From NCBI RefSeq assembly GCF_048595595.1, contig NZ_CP184347.1: a stretch of 64,000 nucleotides of DNA; one strand, given 5' to 3'. The DNA comes from Bacteroides pyogenes_A (GTDB lineage Bacteria; Bacteroidota; Bacteroidia; Bacteroidales; Bacteroidaceae). Below the pieces are notes generated by a model. It had not been told where the DNA came from. It saw only the letters and a program-made list of their open reading frames with translations, and did not search any database. Made by a program: the position numbers and the translations under genes. Position 1 is the stretch's first letter. Every line of letters begins with the position of its first letter. Below, piece by piece: positions 33,992 to 42,989 of this stretch.

Positions 33992-34155
33992 AATCTTCCC
34001 CGAAGGTTCCATACAGAAACCGATGCAACGGAAGGAGGATTCGTAACCCGAACCTTATACATGCAAAACGGCTTGTGGATGACGGGAAAGGATGTTTCCC
34101 TTTCGTTTGTATCCCGGAGCTCACGCATTCAATCCCCCTTTCGTCTGAAAAAGAT

Positions 34156-34212
34156 TTCGCGTTTGCCTGAAAAAGACTTCGTGTCCAGGCAAACGCGAAG
34201 TCTTTTTCAGGC
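34156..34212. terminator. Overlapping alternative hairpins between convergent gdhA and the PEP-synthase-like gene
   Basis: Perfect 17-bp arms at 34165-34181 and 34196-34212 (GCCTGAAAAAGACTTCG and its complement) can form a bidirectional terminator with TTTTT in the arm. A competing perfect 14-bp pair (34156-34169 with 34186-34199) uses overlapping bases, so only one stem can form at a time. The rest of the 297-base gap shows only a degenerate copy of the same word at 34143-34160. Confidence 0.7.
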
Positions 34213-34288
34213 ACGAGAGGGAGTTCTCCGGTCTCGTTCTAAAAGAGAAAAGGATGCGGAGAAGCGTTTCGGATTCGCGCGTTTGCGG

Positions 34289-37267
34289 TCAGCCTTGTCC
34301 GCCGTCGGGCATAAGCACAACGCCCCTGTTCTTTTTCCCGTCCATCTTCACCACCATCGGTTGTTCGAAACGGACGTGGCGCAAGAACTTCGTTTCCTGT
34401 ACGGCAGGCTGCGCATCGAGGTACTCCTGATTGTAAACGCCGTCGTTCATGTAAGCGTTGACGGTGAAATACCCCACGCCGAACGAAGTCAGATTCTGGA
34501 AGAAGTGGGTTCCCTGACTCGGATCGACGCGGTAGTTCGTCAGCCCTGCCTCCACAATCACGCGCGCGGCGGAGATGTGAGGCCACTTCACGGGAATGCC
34601 GAGCCACGTGTCGCTGCTTCCCCAACGGCCGGGACCGACCAGCACATACCCCTTTCCCTCGTCCAGAAACTGCCTGTTCAGTTTTTCTATCTCCCATGCG
34701 ATGGCCTGATTGTTGGAAGCGCTATACCCTTCGGTCTTCACATATACAATATCATAGATATCGTTCATGACGCCATGCCCCAAAGACTTGTCCGAACGAA
34801 GCACCACCTGTTCGTCGGGTATCTGCGCCAAATCCTCGTCCAACACATCTTTGCTGTCTACTATCGGACGAATCTGCAAAAGGTAGAACGTTCCTTTCTT
34901 GTCCTGATCCGGATGCAGATTGGCGGCAAACTCTATTTCAACCGGACGCCGCATTTCCTGTTCGCCGTACTTCAATACCAATTGCAGGATACGTGCCAGC
35001 GGGAAAGCGTCGTGCTGAAGAATGTTGGCAAACGTGATTACTTTCCGCCCGCCAGGATAAAGCCCGTCGCGTATAATCTGGTCGTAGGGGTCGTATGTAG
35101 AAGCGATGTACCGCAGTGAACCGTCGCTCTCCGCCTCCTTCACATGAAGTTTCAGCAGGTTGAACCCGTCGTCGATGGAGAAGTTTTGCCCTCCGTTCTT
35201 CAGGTCGAGCGCGTAGAAACGTGTCTGCGTCTCCTTCAGGGCAATCTCCATCTCGCTGGTCTGGAGCACGCGGTTGGGGTGATGAGGCGAGAAGCGAAGC
35301 GTCATTCCGCCGTCGACAATGTATTTGCCCAGTCCCAAAGCCAGGTTCACCGTCCCCTCTTCGGCCTTTTCGTCGCCCAAGGGGTAGTAGTTGAGCGAAC
35401 GGGCTACACCCGACATCGAGGGATAGTAGCGGTCACCATACTGGTTTCCGACCACCTCTTGCAGGATAACCGCCATTTTCTCCCGGTCGATTACATTCGA
35501 CGTAGCCTGCATGTAGGCCTTGCTGTCGCGGAAGTAGACGGAAGCGTACACCCCCTTTATGGCGTCGGAAAGCATGCGGAGCATCTCGTACCGGTCGTCG
35601 AGATAAGGAATCATATACGTATTGTAGATTCCGGCGAAGGGCTGGTAATGCGAGTCTTCGAGCAAGGAAGACGAACGGATGGCGATGGGCGACTTCACCA
35701 CGTCGAAGAAAGTAAAGAAGTCTTCCACCAGCCGGTCGGGCAGTTTAGCTTTCAGGAAGTATTTCAGGATGAGATCGTCGTCGGCATCCGAGAGGGCTAC
35801 CTGGTAGAGATTGTTCGTTTCCATGAACTCATCGAACACATCGGTGCAGAGGACAACGGTCTTCGGAATGGCTACGGCGGCATCCTCGAACTCCTCGAAT
35901 TCGGGATGAATCTTCACCATGTTGTCGATGAAAGCCAGTCCGCGCCCCTTTCCCCCCAGCGATCCGTCGCCGATACGGGCGAAGTTGGAATAACGGTCGA
36001 AGCGGTCGCGCTTGAAGACAGCCACCACTCCCTGATTTTTCATCTTCCGGTATTTGACGATGGCTTCGAAAATAATCTTCCGGTGAGCGTCCAAATCCTG
36101 CAAGCTGTTCCACGTAATGGGGCGAAGGAACTCGGCAACGGGAAACATGGCGCGCGAATACAGCCAGCGCGAAACGTGGTTCCGGCTGATGTGGTAAAGG
36201 AACGACTCCGCAGGCACGGCGAAAAGAATGTTCTGCAGCTCTTTCAGATTGCGCACGCGCGCTATCTCCTCGCCGGTATCGGGGTTGCGAAACACGAAAT
36301 CGCCGAAGCCGAAATTCTCGGATACGATGCGCCTCAGGTCGACATCCATCTTCTTCGAGTTCTTGTCGATGAAGCTTGCGCCGTATTTAGCGGCGTACAA
36401 GGCGTTTTCCGATTCCGACGACTGCACGATGAGCGGCACGAACGGGTCGTTCTTGCGTATTTCGGCACAAAGCTTGATGCCCGCCAGTTCGTCTTTGCCG
36501 CCGCGCTCCACTTTCGGGAAACGGACATCGGTAATCACCCCCAGAATATTGTTCCGGTACTTCCGATAAAGTTCCACAGCCTCCTGATAGGTACGCGCCA
36601 GAATAATCTTAGGCCGCCCGCGCATCCGAAGCGTGCGCTGATGGGCGTTCAACGCCTCGGTAGAAACCTCCTGACTCTGCTTGAGCACAAACTTATACAG
36701 GTTGGGAAGGATGGAGGAGTAGAAGCGGATGCCGTCTTCCACCAAAAGGATAAGCTGCACCCCCACCTCATTCACGTCATGTTCCAGATTCATCTTGTCC
36801 TCCATCAGCTTGATGATGGAGACCAGCAGGTCGGTGTTTCCCAGCCAGCAGAACACGTATTCGAACGCGCTGAGGTCTTCGTTGATGATGCGCTTCGTGA
36901 TGCCGTGGCTGAAAGGCGTCAGAATCACGATAGGAATGTGGTTGTATTTCGCCTTGATATGCCGTCCGATATCGAAACTGTCGTTGTCTCCCGTACCCGG
37001 CATACATATTACAAGGTCGAACGGCATCTTTTCCAACAGTTCCCACGCCTCTTCCTCCGTCGATACTTGCGAGAAGCGGGGCGGATAGCGGAGAGACAGG
37101 GAAGTGTACTCGTTGAATATCTTCTCGTCGATACGACCGTCGTCTTCGAGCATAAAGGCATCGTACGGATTGGCTATGAGCAGCACGTTGAAGATGCGCC
37201 TTGTCATCAGATTGGCGAACTGCGTGTCTTTGAAATAAAGCTGGTTCAGTTTGTATTTACTAAGCAT
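34289..37267 (-). CDS. Double receiver-like, PEP-synthase N-domain (PPDK_N) protein
   Basis: The 992-residue cytoplasmic protein has two response-regulator-like domains. The first is at about 24-155 (VLLIANPYDAF ... PIVILTPFSHG). The second is at about 170-310, with LILLVEDG, Asp247 in GVITDVRFP, Ser in LIVQSSES and Lys302 in FIDKNS. An ATP-grasp domain of the pyruvate-phosphate-dikinase/PEP-synthase type follows, from about 425 (DGSLGGKGRGLAF, SPIAIRSSSLLED). I see no phosphohistidine swivel or PEP-binding barrel, so it is probably not a complete PEP synthase. I start at the ATG at 37267 because the promoter TAACTTTG at 37289-37296 lies just upstream, inside the longer apparent frame. The biological role is unknown. 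Confidence 0.8.
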   Translation of the reverse strand: MLSKYKLNQLYFKDTQFANLMTRRIFNVLLIANPYDAFMLEDDGRIDEKIFNEYTSLSLRYPPRFSQVSTEEEAWELLEKMPFDLVICMPGTGDNDSFDIGRHIKAKYNHIPIVILTPFSHGITKRIINEDLSAFEYVFCWLGNTDLLVSIIKLMEDKMNLEHDVNEVGVQLILLVEDGIRFYSSILPNLYKFVLKQSQEVSTEALNAHQRTLRMRGRPKIILARTYQEAVELYRKYRNNILGVITDVRFPKVERGGKDELAGIKLCAEIRKNDPFVPLIVQSSESENALYAAKYGASFIDKNSKKMDVDLRRIVSENFGFGDFVFRNPDTGEEIARVRNLKELQNILFAVPAESFLYHISRNHVSRWLYSRAMFPVAEFLRPITWNSLQDLDAHRKIIFEAIVKYRKMKNQGVVAVFKRDRFDRYSNFARIGDGSLGGKGRGLAFIDNMVKIHPEFEEFEDAAVAIPKTVVLCTDVFDEFMETNNLYQVALSDADDDLILKYFLKAKLPDRLVEDFFTFFDVVKSPIAIRSSSLLEDSHYQPFAGIYNTYMIPYLDDRYEMLRMLSDAIKGVYASVYFRDSKAYMQATSNVIDREKMAVILQEVVGNQYGDRYYPSMSGVARSLNYYPLGDEKAEEGTVNLALGLGKYIVDGGMTLRFSPHHPNRVLQTSEMEIALKETQTRFYALDLKNGGQNFSIDDGFNLLKLHVKEAESDGSLRYIASTYDPYDQIIRDGLYPGGRKVITFANILQHDAFPLARILQLVLKYGEQEMRRPVEIEFAANLHPDQDKKGTFYLLQIRPIVDSKDVLDEDLAQIPDEQVVLRSDKSLGHGVMNDIYDIVYVKTEGYSASNNQAIAWEIEKLNRQFLDEGKGYVLVGPGRWGSSDTWLGIPVKWPHISAARVIVEAGLTNYRVDPSQGTHFFQNLTSFGVGYFTVNAYMNDGVYNQEYLDAQPAVQETKFLRHVRFEQPMVVKMDGKKNRGVVLMPDGGQG

Positions 37268-37288
37268 AAGGTCAGAATGATTATTCCG

Positions 37289-37296
37289 CAAAGTTA
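37289..37296 (-). promoter_or_regulatory. Putative -7 element of the double-receiver gene
   Basis: TAACTTTG on the minus strand matches TAnnTTTG, about 22 bases upstream of the chosen ATG. It excludes the 88-codon upstream extension of the frame. Confidence 0.55.
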
Positions 37297-37616
37297 ATTT
37301 TTTAATCTTATTTTTATTCTTTCCGGTGTCCCTATTTTGCGAATCGCAGCAGGAAGACGTTTGCCTGCCACACGGGGAGCCATGGGCAAGCGGCGCACTG
37401 CATGCGATGCCGCATCCGTTGCGGCTCTCGGTTCGGGGAAGATTGCCCTGCGATACACAGACTGACAATACCGATGCATGCACATACCGCCTCTTGCTTC
37501 GGGGAAGATCCTCCCGCAATCCGTTTGTCAACCGCCGTTCTGCCGGAGAGAGCGACAGCGGTATTCCACAGCGTGAAAGTTTCCCGCCGGGAAAAGCCGA
37601 ATCTATTCATTAAAGA

Positions 37617-37690
37617 AACAGAGGCTCTGTCCGGGCGAAACGGAGCCTCTGTCCGAGCAAAACGGAGCTTCTGTCCGGAGCAAACAGAAG
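37617..37690. repeat. Three short direct repeats next to the 88-bp array
   Basis: The word GAGCCTCTGTCCG-GCAAAACG occurs three times in a row at a spacing of about 24 bases, with small changes. Together with the 88-bp array it fills the non-coding interval 37268-38859; the part at 37330-37610 has no recognisable feature beyond a few GGTTCGGGGAAGAT-like words. Confidence 0.6.
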
Positions 37691-37748
37691 CTTTATTCGA
37701 AGAAGGAAAAAGTCCTGCCGGAGCTGAAAGAAATGCCACAAAACAAAG

Positions 37749-38622
37749 CAGAAACCATTTTCAATAGAATACATCGGGGCATTCGAGGAAGAAACAAGCC
37801 GAGCCGGAACTAAAAGAACCGTCACAAAAACAAAGCAGAAACCATTTTCAATAGAATACATCGGGGCATTCGAGGAAGAAACAAGCCGAGCCGGAACTAA
37901 AAGAACCGTCACAAAAATAAAGCAGAAACCATTTTCAATAGAATACATCGGGAGCATTCGGCGAAGAAACAAGCTCAGATGGAACTAAAAGAAGCATCAC
38001 AAAAACAAAGCAGAAACCATTTTCAATAAAACACATCGGTTTCATTCGGCGAAGAAACAAGCCGAGCCGGAACTAAAAGAACCGTCACAAAAATAAAGCA
38101 GAAACCATTTTCAATAGAATACATCGGGAGCATTCGGCGAAGAAACAAGCTCAGATGGAACTAAAAGAAGCATCACAAAAACAAAGCAGAAACCATTTTC
38201 AATAAAACACATCGGTTTCATTCGGCGAAGAAACAAGCCGAGCCGGAACTAAAAGAACTGCCACAAAAATAAAGCAGAAACCATTTTCAATAGAATACAT
38301 CGGGAGCATTCGGCGAAGAAACAAGCTCCGACGAAACTGAAAGAACCACCATAAAAGCAAAACAAAAACCATTTTCAATAAAATACATCGGGAGCATTCG
38401 GCGAAGAAACAAGCTCCGACGAAACTGAAAGGACCGCCACAAAAACAAAACAGAAACTATTTTCAGTAAAATACACCGGGTTTATTCGGTGAAGAAACAA
38501 GCTCAGATGGAACTAAAAGAAGCATCACAAAAACAAAACAGAAACCATTTTCAATAAAATAAACCAGTTTCATTCGGTGAAGAAACAAGCTGCGCCGGAA
38601 CCCAAAGAAGCTAAGCCAAAGC
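37749..38622. repeat. Tandem array of ten 87/88-bp repeats
   Basis: Units begin with CAGAAACCATTTTCAATA or a close variant at 37749, 37836, 37923, 38011, 38099, 38187, 38275, 38363, 38451 and 38539. The spacing is 87 bp for the first two steps and 88 bp for the rest. Two sub-types alternate (GCCGAGCCGGAACT versus CTCAGATGGAACT), giving a near-identical 176-bp double unit at 37923-38098 and 38099-38274. There are no spacers, so it is not CRISPR. The 88-bp period is not a multiple of three, which argues against a coding origin. The flank at 38600-38815 is lysine/proline-codon-rich but not convincingly a gene. Confidence 0.9.
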
Positions 38623-38817
38623 AAAAGCCAAAATTCTTCGCGGCAGAAACAGTCCCTGCTCCGAAGCAAGGCAAAAGTGCCGCTCCGGCAAAAAGTTGCC
38701 GCAAGACAGACGGCCGCTTAGGGCAAAACCGAGCGGCTCCCTCCTGCCCCGAAGGCGGAAAGCCGGATAAATATTCAAAAAATAAAACTTGATATTCCTT
38801 TATAACTCATTATTTTG

Positions 38818-38825
38818 TACATTTG
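38818..38825 (+). promoter_or_regulatory. Putative -7 element of the prolyl oligopeptidase gene
   Basis: TACATTTG matches TAnnTTTG, 35 bases before the chosen ATG. It rules out the earlier TTG at 38815 as a start. Confidence 0.55.
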
Positions 38826-38859
38826 TGACGTCCAAGCTCTATGTCAAACCAAAAAAGAG

Positions 38860-40980
38860 ATGAACGAAATGAAAAAAACAATCTTGCTAATGAGTGGAGT
38901 CATCGTGATGTCATGCACTTCGCAACAGAAAAAAATCGTCTACCCGGAAACGGCCAAAGTAGACACTGTAGACGTGTACTTCGGTACACAAGTTCCCGAT
39001 CCGTACCGCTGGCTCGAAAACGACACCAGCGCCGCCACCGCCGAATGGGTAAAGGCGCAGAACGAAGTCACCGCTGAATACCTGAGCCGTATCCCCTTCA
39101 GAGACAAGCTGCTGAAACGGATGACCGAGCTTGCCGACTATGAAAAGATAGGCACTCCCTTCAAGAAACACGGTAAATACTATTTCCGCAAGAACGACGG
39201 ACTACAGAACCAAAGCGTATATTACGTTCAGGATTCGCTGAACGGAGAACCGCGCGTATTCCTCGACCCGAATAAACTCTCGGAAGACGGAACGGTGGCC
39301 CTCAACGGTTTGTTCTTCTCCAACGACGGGAAATACACTGCCTACAGCATCTCACGCAGCGGCTCCGACTGGTCGGAAATATTCGTGATGGACACCGAAA
39401 CGGGCAAACTGCTCGACGACCACATTCAATGGGCGAAGTTCTCCGGCGCAAGCTGGGAAAAAGACGGCTTCTACTACAGCGCCTATGACGCTCCGGCGAA
39501 GGGCAAGGAGTTTTCCAACGTGAACGAAAACCATAAAATATACTACCACAAGATAGGCGAACCGCAATCGAAAGACAGGCTCGTTTACCGGAACCCGGCT
39601 CATCCGAAACGTTTCTACAGCGCCGGAACCAGCGAAGACGAGCGCGTTCTCTTCCTGTTCGAATCGGGTGCAGGCAGAGGAAACAACCTCTCGATACGCG
39701 ATCTGACGAAACCGGGAGCACCCTTCGTGCAGTTGACAACCGACTTCGACTACCAGTACAGCCCGATCGAAGTGATCGGCGACCAAATCTATATCTTTAC
39801 CAATTACGGCGCGCCTAAAAACAGAATCATGGTGGCCGACCTCAAGCAACCGAAGCTGGAGAACTGGAAAGAACTCGTGCCGGAATCGGACGCCGTACTG
39901 TCGGGAGCCGATATCATCGGCGGAAAGCTCTTCCTCACTTACGACAAAGACGCTTCGAACCATGCCTACGTATACGGTCTCGACGGAAAGATGATACACG
40001 AAATCAAGTTGCCCTCGCTCGGTTCGGTAGGCTTCAGCGGCGATAAAGACGACAAAGAGTGCTTCTTCGGATTCACCTCGTTTACCATCCCCGGAGCTAC
40101 TTATAAATATGATATGGACGGAAACAGCTACGAACTTTACCGGGCTCCGAAAGTACAGTTCAACCCCGACGATTTCGTCACCGAGCAAATCTTCTTCGCC
40201 AGCAAAGACGGAACGAAGGTTCCGATGTTTCTTACCTACAAGAAAGACCTGAAGAAGAACGGAAAGAACCCCGTATTCCTGTACGGATACGGCGGATTCG
40301 GCATCAGCCTCAACCCGTATTTCACCACCTCGCGCATCCCATTCCTCGAGAACGGCGGCATCTATGCACAAGTAAACCTGCGCGGCGGAAGCGAGTATGG
40401 CGAAGAATGGCACATCGCCGGCACGAAAATGCAAAAGCAGAATGTATTCGACGACTTCATCTCCGCCGCCGAATACCTGATCGACAATAAATATACGAAC
40501 AAAGAGGGAATAGCCATTGTAGGCGGTTCGAACGGCGGACTGCTGGTAGGAGCCTGCATGACGCAACGCCCCGACCTCTTCCGTGTGGCGGTTCCGCAAG
40601 TGGGGGTAATGGATATGCTCCGCTACCACAAGTTCACCATCGGCTGGAACTGGGCAAGCGATTACGGGACAAGCGAGGACAGCAAGGAAATGTTCGAGTA
40701 CCTGAAAGGATATTCGCCGATTCACAACCTGAAGCCCGGAACCAAGTATCCCGCCACACTCATCACCACCGCCGACCACGACGACCGTGTAGTGCCCGCG
40801 CATTCATTCAAGTTTGCGGCAACTTTGCAGGCCGCCAACGACGGAACAAACCCGACAATCATACGCATCGACACCAAAGCGGGGCACGGAGCGGGCAAGC
40901 CGATGACGAAAATACTGGAGGAACAAGCCGACACCTACGGCTTCATCATGTATAATCTGGGGATGAAACCGAAATTCTGA
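38860..40980 (+). CDS. Prolyl oligopeptidase family serine peptidase (S9), lipoprotein
   Basis: S9A enzymes cleave after proline in short peptides. The 706-residue protein begins with a lipoprotein signal (LLMSGVIVMSC), so it is membrane-anchored, probably periplasmic. A seven-bladed propeller (about 75-430) gates the alpha/beta-hydrolase domain. That domain carries the triad: nucleophile Ser in GGSNGG, Asp in TADHDDRVVPAHS and His in KAGHGAGKP. The N-terminal DPYRWLEND stretch is family-typical. Start choice: ATG at 38860, with an in-frame ATG three codons later that would give the same signal peptide. It is monocistronic, between the repeat array and the second glutamate dehydrogenase gene. 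Confidence 0.92.
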   Translation: MNEMKKTILLMSGVIVMSCTSQQKKIVYPETAKVDTVDVYFGTQVPDPYRWLENDTSAATAEWVKAQNEVTAEYLSRIPFRDKLLKRMTELADYEKIGTPFKKHGKYYFRKNDGLQNQSVYYVQDSLNGEPRVFLDPNKLSEDGTVALNGLFFSNDGKYTAYSISRSGSDWSEIFVMDTETGKLLDDHIQWAKFSGASWEKDGFYYSAYDAPAKGKEFSNVNENHKIYYHKIGEPQSKDRLVYRNPAHPKRFYSAGTSEDERVLFLFESGAGRGNNLSIRDLTKPGAPFVQLTTDFDYQYSPIEVIGDQIYIFTNYGAPKNRIMVADLKQPKLENWKELVPESDAVLSGADIIGGKLFLTYDKDASNHAYVYGLDGKMIHEIKLPSLGSVGFSGDKDDKECFFGFTSFTIPGATYKYDMDGNSYELYRAPKVQFNPDDFVTEQIFFASKDGTKVPMFLTYKKDLKKNGKNPVFLYGYGGFGISLNPYFTTSRIPFLENGGIYAQVNLRGGSEYGEEWHIAGTKMQKQNVFDDFISAAEYLIDNKYTNKEGIAIVGGSNGGLLVGACMTQRPDLFRVAVPQVGVMDMLRYHKFTIGWNWASDYGTSEDSKEMFEYLKGYSPIHNLKPGTKYPATLITTADHDDRVVPAHSFKFAATLQAANDGTNPTIIRIDTKAGHGAGKPMTKILEEQADTYGFIMYNLGMKPKF

Positions 40981-41174
40981 CAGCGGGCAAACCGCTCGGG
41001 AATAACCCCCACCGTACGAGCAAAGAAAAACAAAAGCGCGGAAATACGCCGTTGTGAGCGATAAAGCCACAACAGCATGCGGCACGGATCGTTCGGACGC
41101 CACTTCGACTCGGCATGTCCCCGTCCGGCAAAAAAACGCATGAACCGGCGTAGTTCCGCACTTTCTTTTCAGCT

Positions 41175-41264
41175 TCTCCCGCAAGAAACCATGCGCTTGC
41201 TCAGCTTCTTAGCCGAGGTTCAACAAGCGGGTTTTTATATTCTCCCGCAGGAAACCATGCGCTT
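41175..41264. repeat. 24-bp direct repeat pair
   Basis: TCTCCCGCAAGAAACCATGC occurs at 41175, with CTT continuing, and again at 41241 with one change, 66 bases apart. The 424-base gap (40981-41404) also has a small AGCGG/CCGCT hairpin right after the peptidase stop and the gdh promoter element at 41343. No gene is seen. Confidence 0.7.
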
Positions 41265-41342
41265 TCCCGGCCCACATTTATCATTTTATCATTATTTAAT
41301 CAAAAAATAAGCGCAAAAAAGATTATATACCAAAAGTTTTCC

Positions 41343-41350
41343 TATATTTG
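41343..41350 (+). promoter_or_regulatory. Putative -7 element of the second glutamate dehydrogenase gene
   Basis: TATATTTG matches TAnnTTTG, 55 bases before the ATG. The leader is short, unlike that of gdhA. Confidence 0.5.
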
Positions 41351-41404
41351 CAGCACACGAAGCTGACATTTTATCAGAGTAACCTTTTTTAAAAACATAC
41401 TATT

Positions 41405-42742
41405 ATGAACATCCAAAAAATCATGTCCTCTCTGGAGGCAAAGCATCCCGGTGAATCCGAATACCTTCAGGCAGTGAAGGAAGTACTTCTCTCTATCGAA
41501 GATATATACAACCAACATCCCGAATTTGAAAAAGCCAAAATCATCGAAAGGCTGGTAGAACCCGACCGCATTTTCACGTTCCGTGTGACTTGGGTAGACG
41601 ATAAAGGCGAAGTGCAAACCAATCTCGGCTACCGCGTACAGTTCAACAATGCCATCGGCCCGTACAAAGGCGGCATCCGTTTCCACGCTTCGGTAAACCT
41701 GTCGATCCTGAAGTTCCTCGGCTTCGAACAAACGTTCAAAAACGCGCTGACCACGCTTCCGATGGGCGGCGGTAAAGGCGGCTCCGACTTCTCGCCGCGC
41801 GGCAAAAGCAACGCCGAGATCATGCGTTTCTGCCAGGCATTCATGCTCGAATTGTGGCGTCATCTGGGTCCGGACATGGACGTACCTGCCGGCGATATCG
41901 GCGTAGGCGGCCGCGAAGTGGGCTACATGTTCGGTATGTATAAGAAACTCACCCGTGAATGTACCGGCACTTTCACCGGCAAAGGATTAGAGTTCGGCGG
42001 TTCGCTGATTCGTCCCGAAGCTACCGGTTTCGGCGGGCTGTACTTTGTTCATCAAATGCTGCAAGCCAAAGGAATGGATATCAAAGGCAAGACGGTGGCC
42101 ATCTCCGGCTTCGGCAATGTTGCCTGGGGCGCCGCAACCAAAGCGACCGAACTGGGAGCCAAAGTAGTCACCATCTCCGGACCCGACGGATACATCTACG
42201 ATCCCGACGGAATCAGCGGAGAAAAGATCGACTACATGACCGAGCTCCGCTCTTCGGGCAATGACATTGTCGCTCCTTATGCAGAGAAATATCCGAACGC
42301 CACCTTCGTAAAAGGCAGACGTCCGTGGGAGGTGAAGACCGACATCGCGCTTCCTTGCGCCACGCAAAACGAGCTGAACGAAGAAGATGCGCAAAACCTG
42401 ATCAACAATAAGACGCTTTGCATCGGCGAAATCTCCAACATGGGATGTACGCCGGAAGCCATCGACCTCTTCATCGAACACAAGATGATGTATGCTCCGG
42501 GCAAAGCGGTCAACGCAGGCGGAGTTGCCACTTCAGGGCTCGAAATGTCTCAGAATGCCATGCACCTGAGCTGGAGCGAGGCGGAAGTGGACGAGAAACT
42601 TCATGCCATCATGCACGGCATTCATGCCCAATGCGTGAAGTACGGCACGGAACCCGACGGATATATCAACTACGTGAAAGGCGCCAACATTGCCGGATTC
42701 ATGAAAGTTGCCCATGCAATGATGGGACAGGGAATCATTTAA
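41405..42742 (+). CDS. gdhB: Glutamate dehydrogenase, NAD-type paralog
   Basis: The 445-residue enzyme shares long identical stretches with the first glutamate dehydrogenase (NNAIGPYKGGIRFHASVNLS, PMGGGKGGSDFSPRGKSNAE). Its Rossmann segment is GFGNVAWGAATKATELGAK followed by TISGPDGYIYDPDG. This is the pattern of the NAD-dependent Clostridium symbiosum enzyme, whereas the other copy has the NADP-type SDSDG. I infer that this copy mainly deaminates glutamate with NAD while gdhA assimilates ammonium. The symbol follows usage in Bacteroides and is tentative. It has its own promoter and a gap of 247 bases to the next gene. Confidence 0.9.
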   Translation: MNIQKIMSSLEAKHPGESEYLQAVKEVLLSIEDIYNQHPEFEKAKIIERLVEPDRIFTFRVTWVDDKGEVQTNLGYRVQFNNAIGPYKGGIRFHASVNLSILKFLGFEQTFKNALTTLPMGGGKGGSDFSPRGKSNAEIMRFCQAFMLELWRHLGPDMDVPAGDIGVGGREVGYMFGMYKKLTRECTGTFTGKGLEFGGSLIRPEATGFGGLYFVHQMLQAKGMDIKGKTVAISGFGNVAWGAATKATELGAKVVTISGPDGYIYDPDGISGEKIDYMTELRSSGNDIVAPYAEKYPNATFVKGRRPWEVKTDIALPCATQNELNEEDAQNLINNKTLCIGEISNMGCTPEAIDLFIEHKMMYAPGKAVNAGGVATSGLEMSQNAMHLSWSEAEVDEKLHAIMHGIHAQCVKYGTEPDGYINYVKGANIAGFMKVAHAMMGQGII

Positions 42743-42942
42743 AAAGCATTGATTTCATAACATAAATATGAGTAATGGGTCGCTTGGTAGCCGATTACCG
42801 GGTTGAGTCATGACTATGTTCATATATCTCTAAATCTTTGTTTAGTTGTATTTGTATTTGTGGTTTGCGCTACTCATCTCCTGCGACAGGAAGTGGGTAG
42901 TGCTATTTTCTTTGTTTGGGTTTTATTTTCAACTGAAATAAT

Positions 42943-42950
42943 TAACTTTG
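42943..42950 (+). promoter_or_regulatory. Putative -7 element of the M24 peptidase gene
   Basis: TAACTTTG matches TAnnTTTG; TTTG at 42915-42918 is 24 bases upstream, slightly further than the usual 19-22. Confidence 0.5.
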
Positions 42951-42989
42951 CAGAACGAATGAACATATATAAACCATAATCAAATCTTC

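Noticed and set aside
37268..37531. Upstream extension of the double-receiver protein
   Set aside because: It crosses a consensus -7 promoter element at 37289-37296, is basic and low in protein-like character, and the domain begins only after Met at 37267.
37610..37972. Hydrophobic repeat protein on the minus strand
   Set aside because: The frame holds only for the three units spaced at 87 bp and is lost when the spacing becomes 88 bp; there is no plausible start or relative.
37749..38622. CRISPR array
   Set aside because: The units are contiguous 87/88-bp repeats with no unique spacers, and no Cas genes are nearby.
38577..38792. Lysine/proline/alanine-rich small protein
   Set aside because: It begins inside the last repeat unit, low-complexity composition explains the open frame, and no ribosome-binding site or relative is recognisable.
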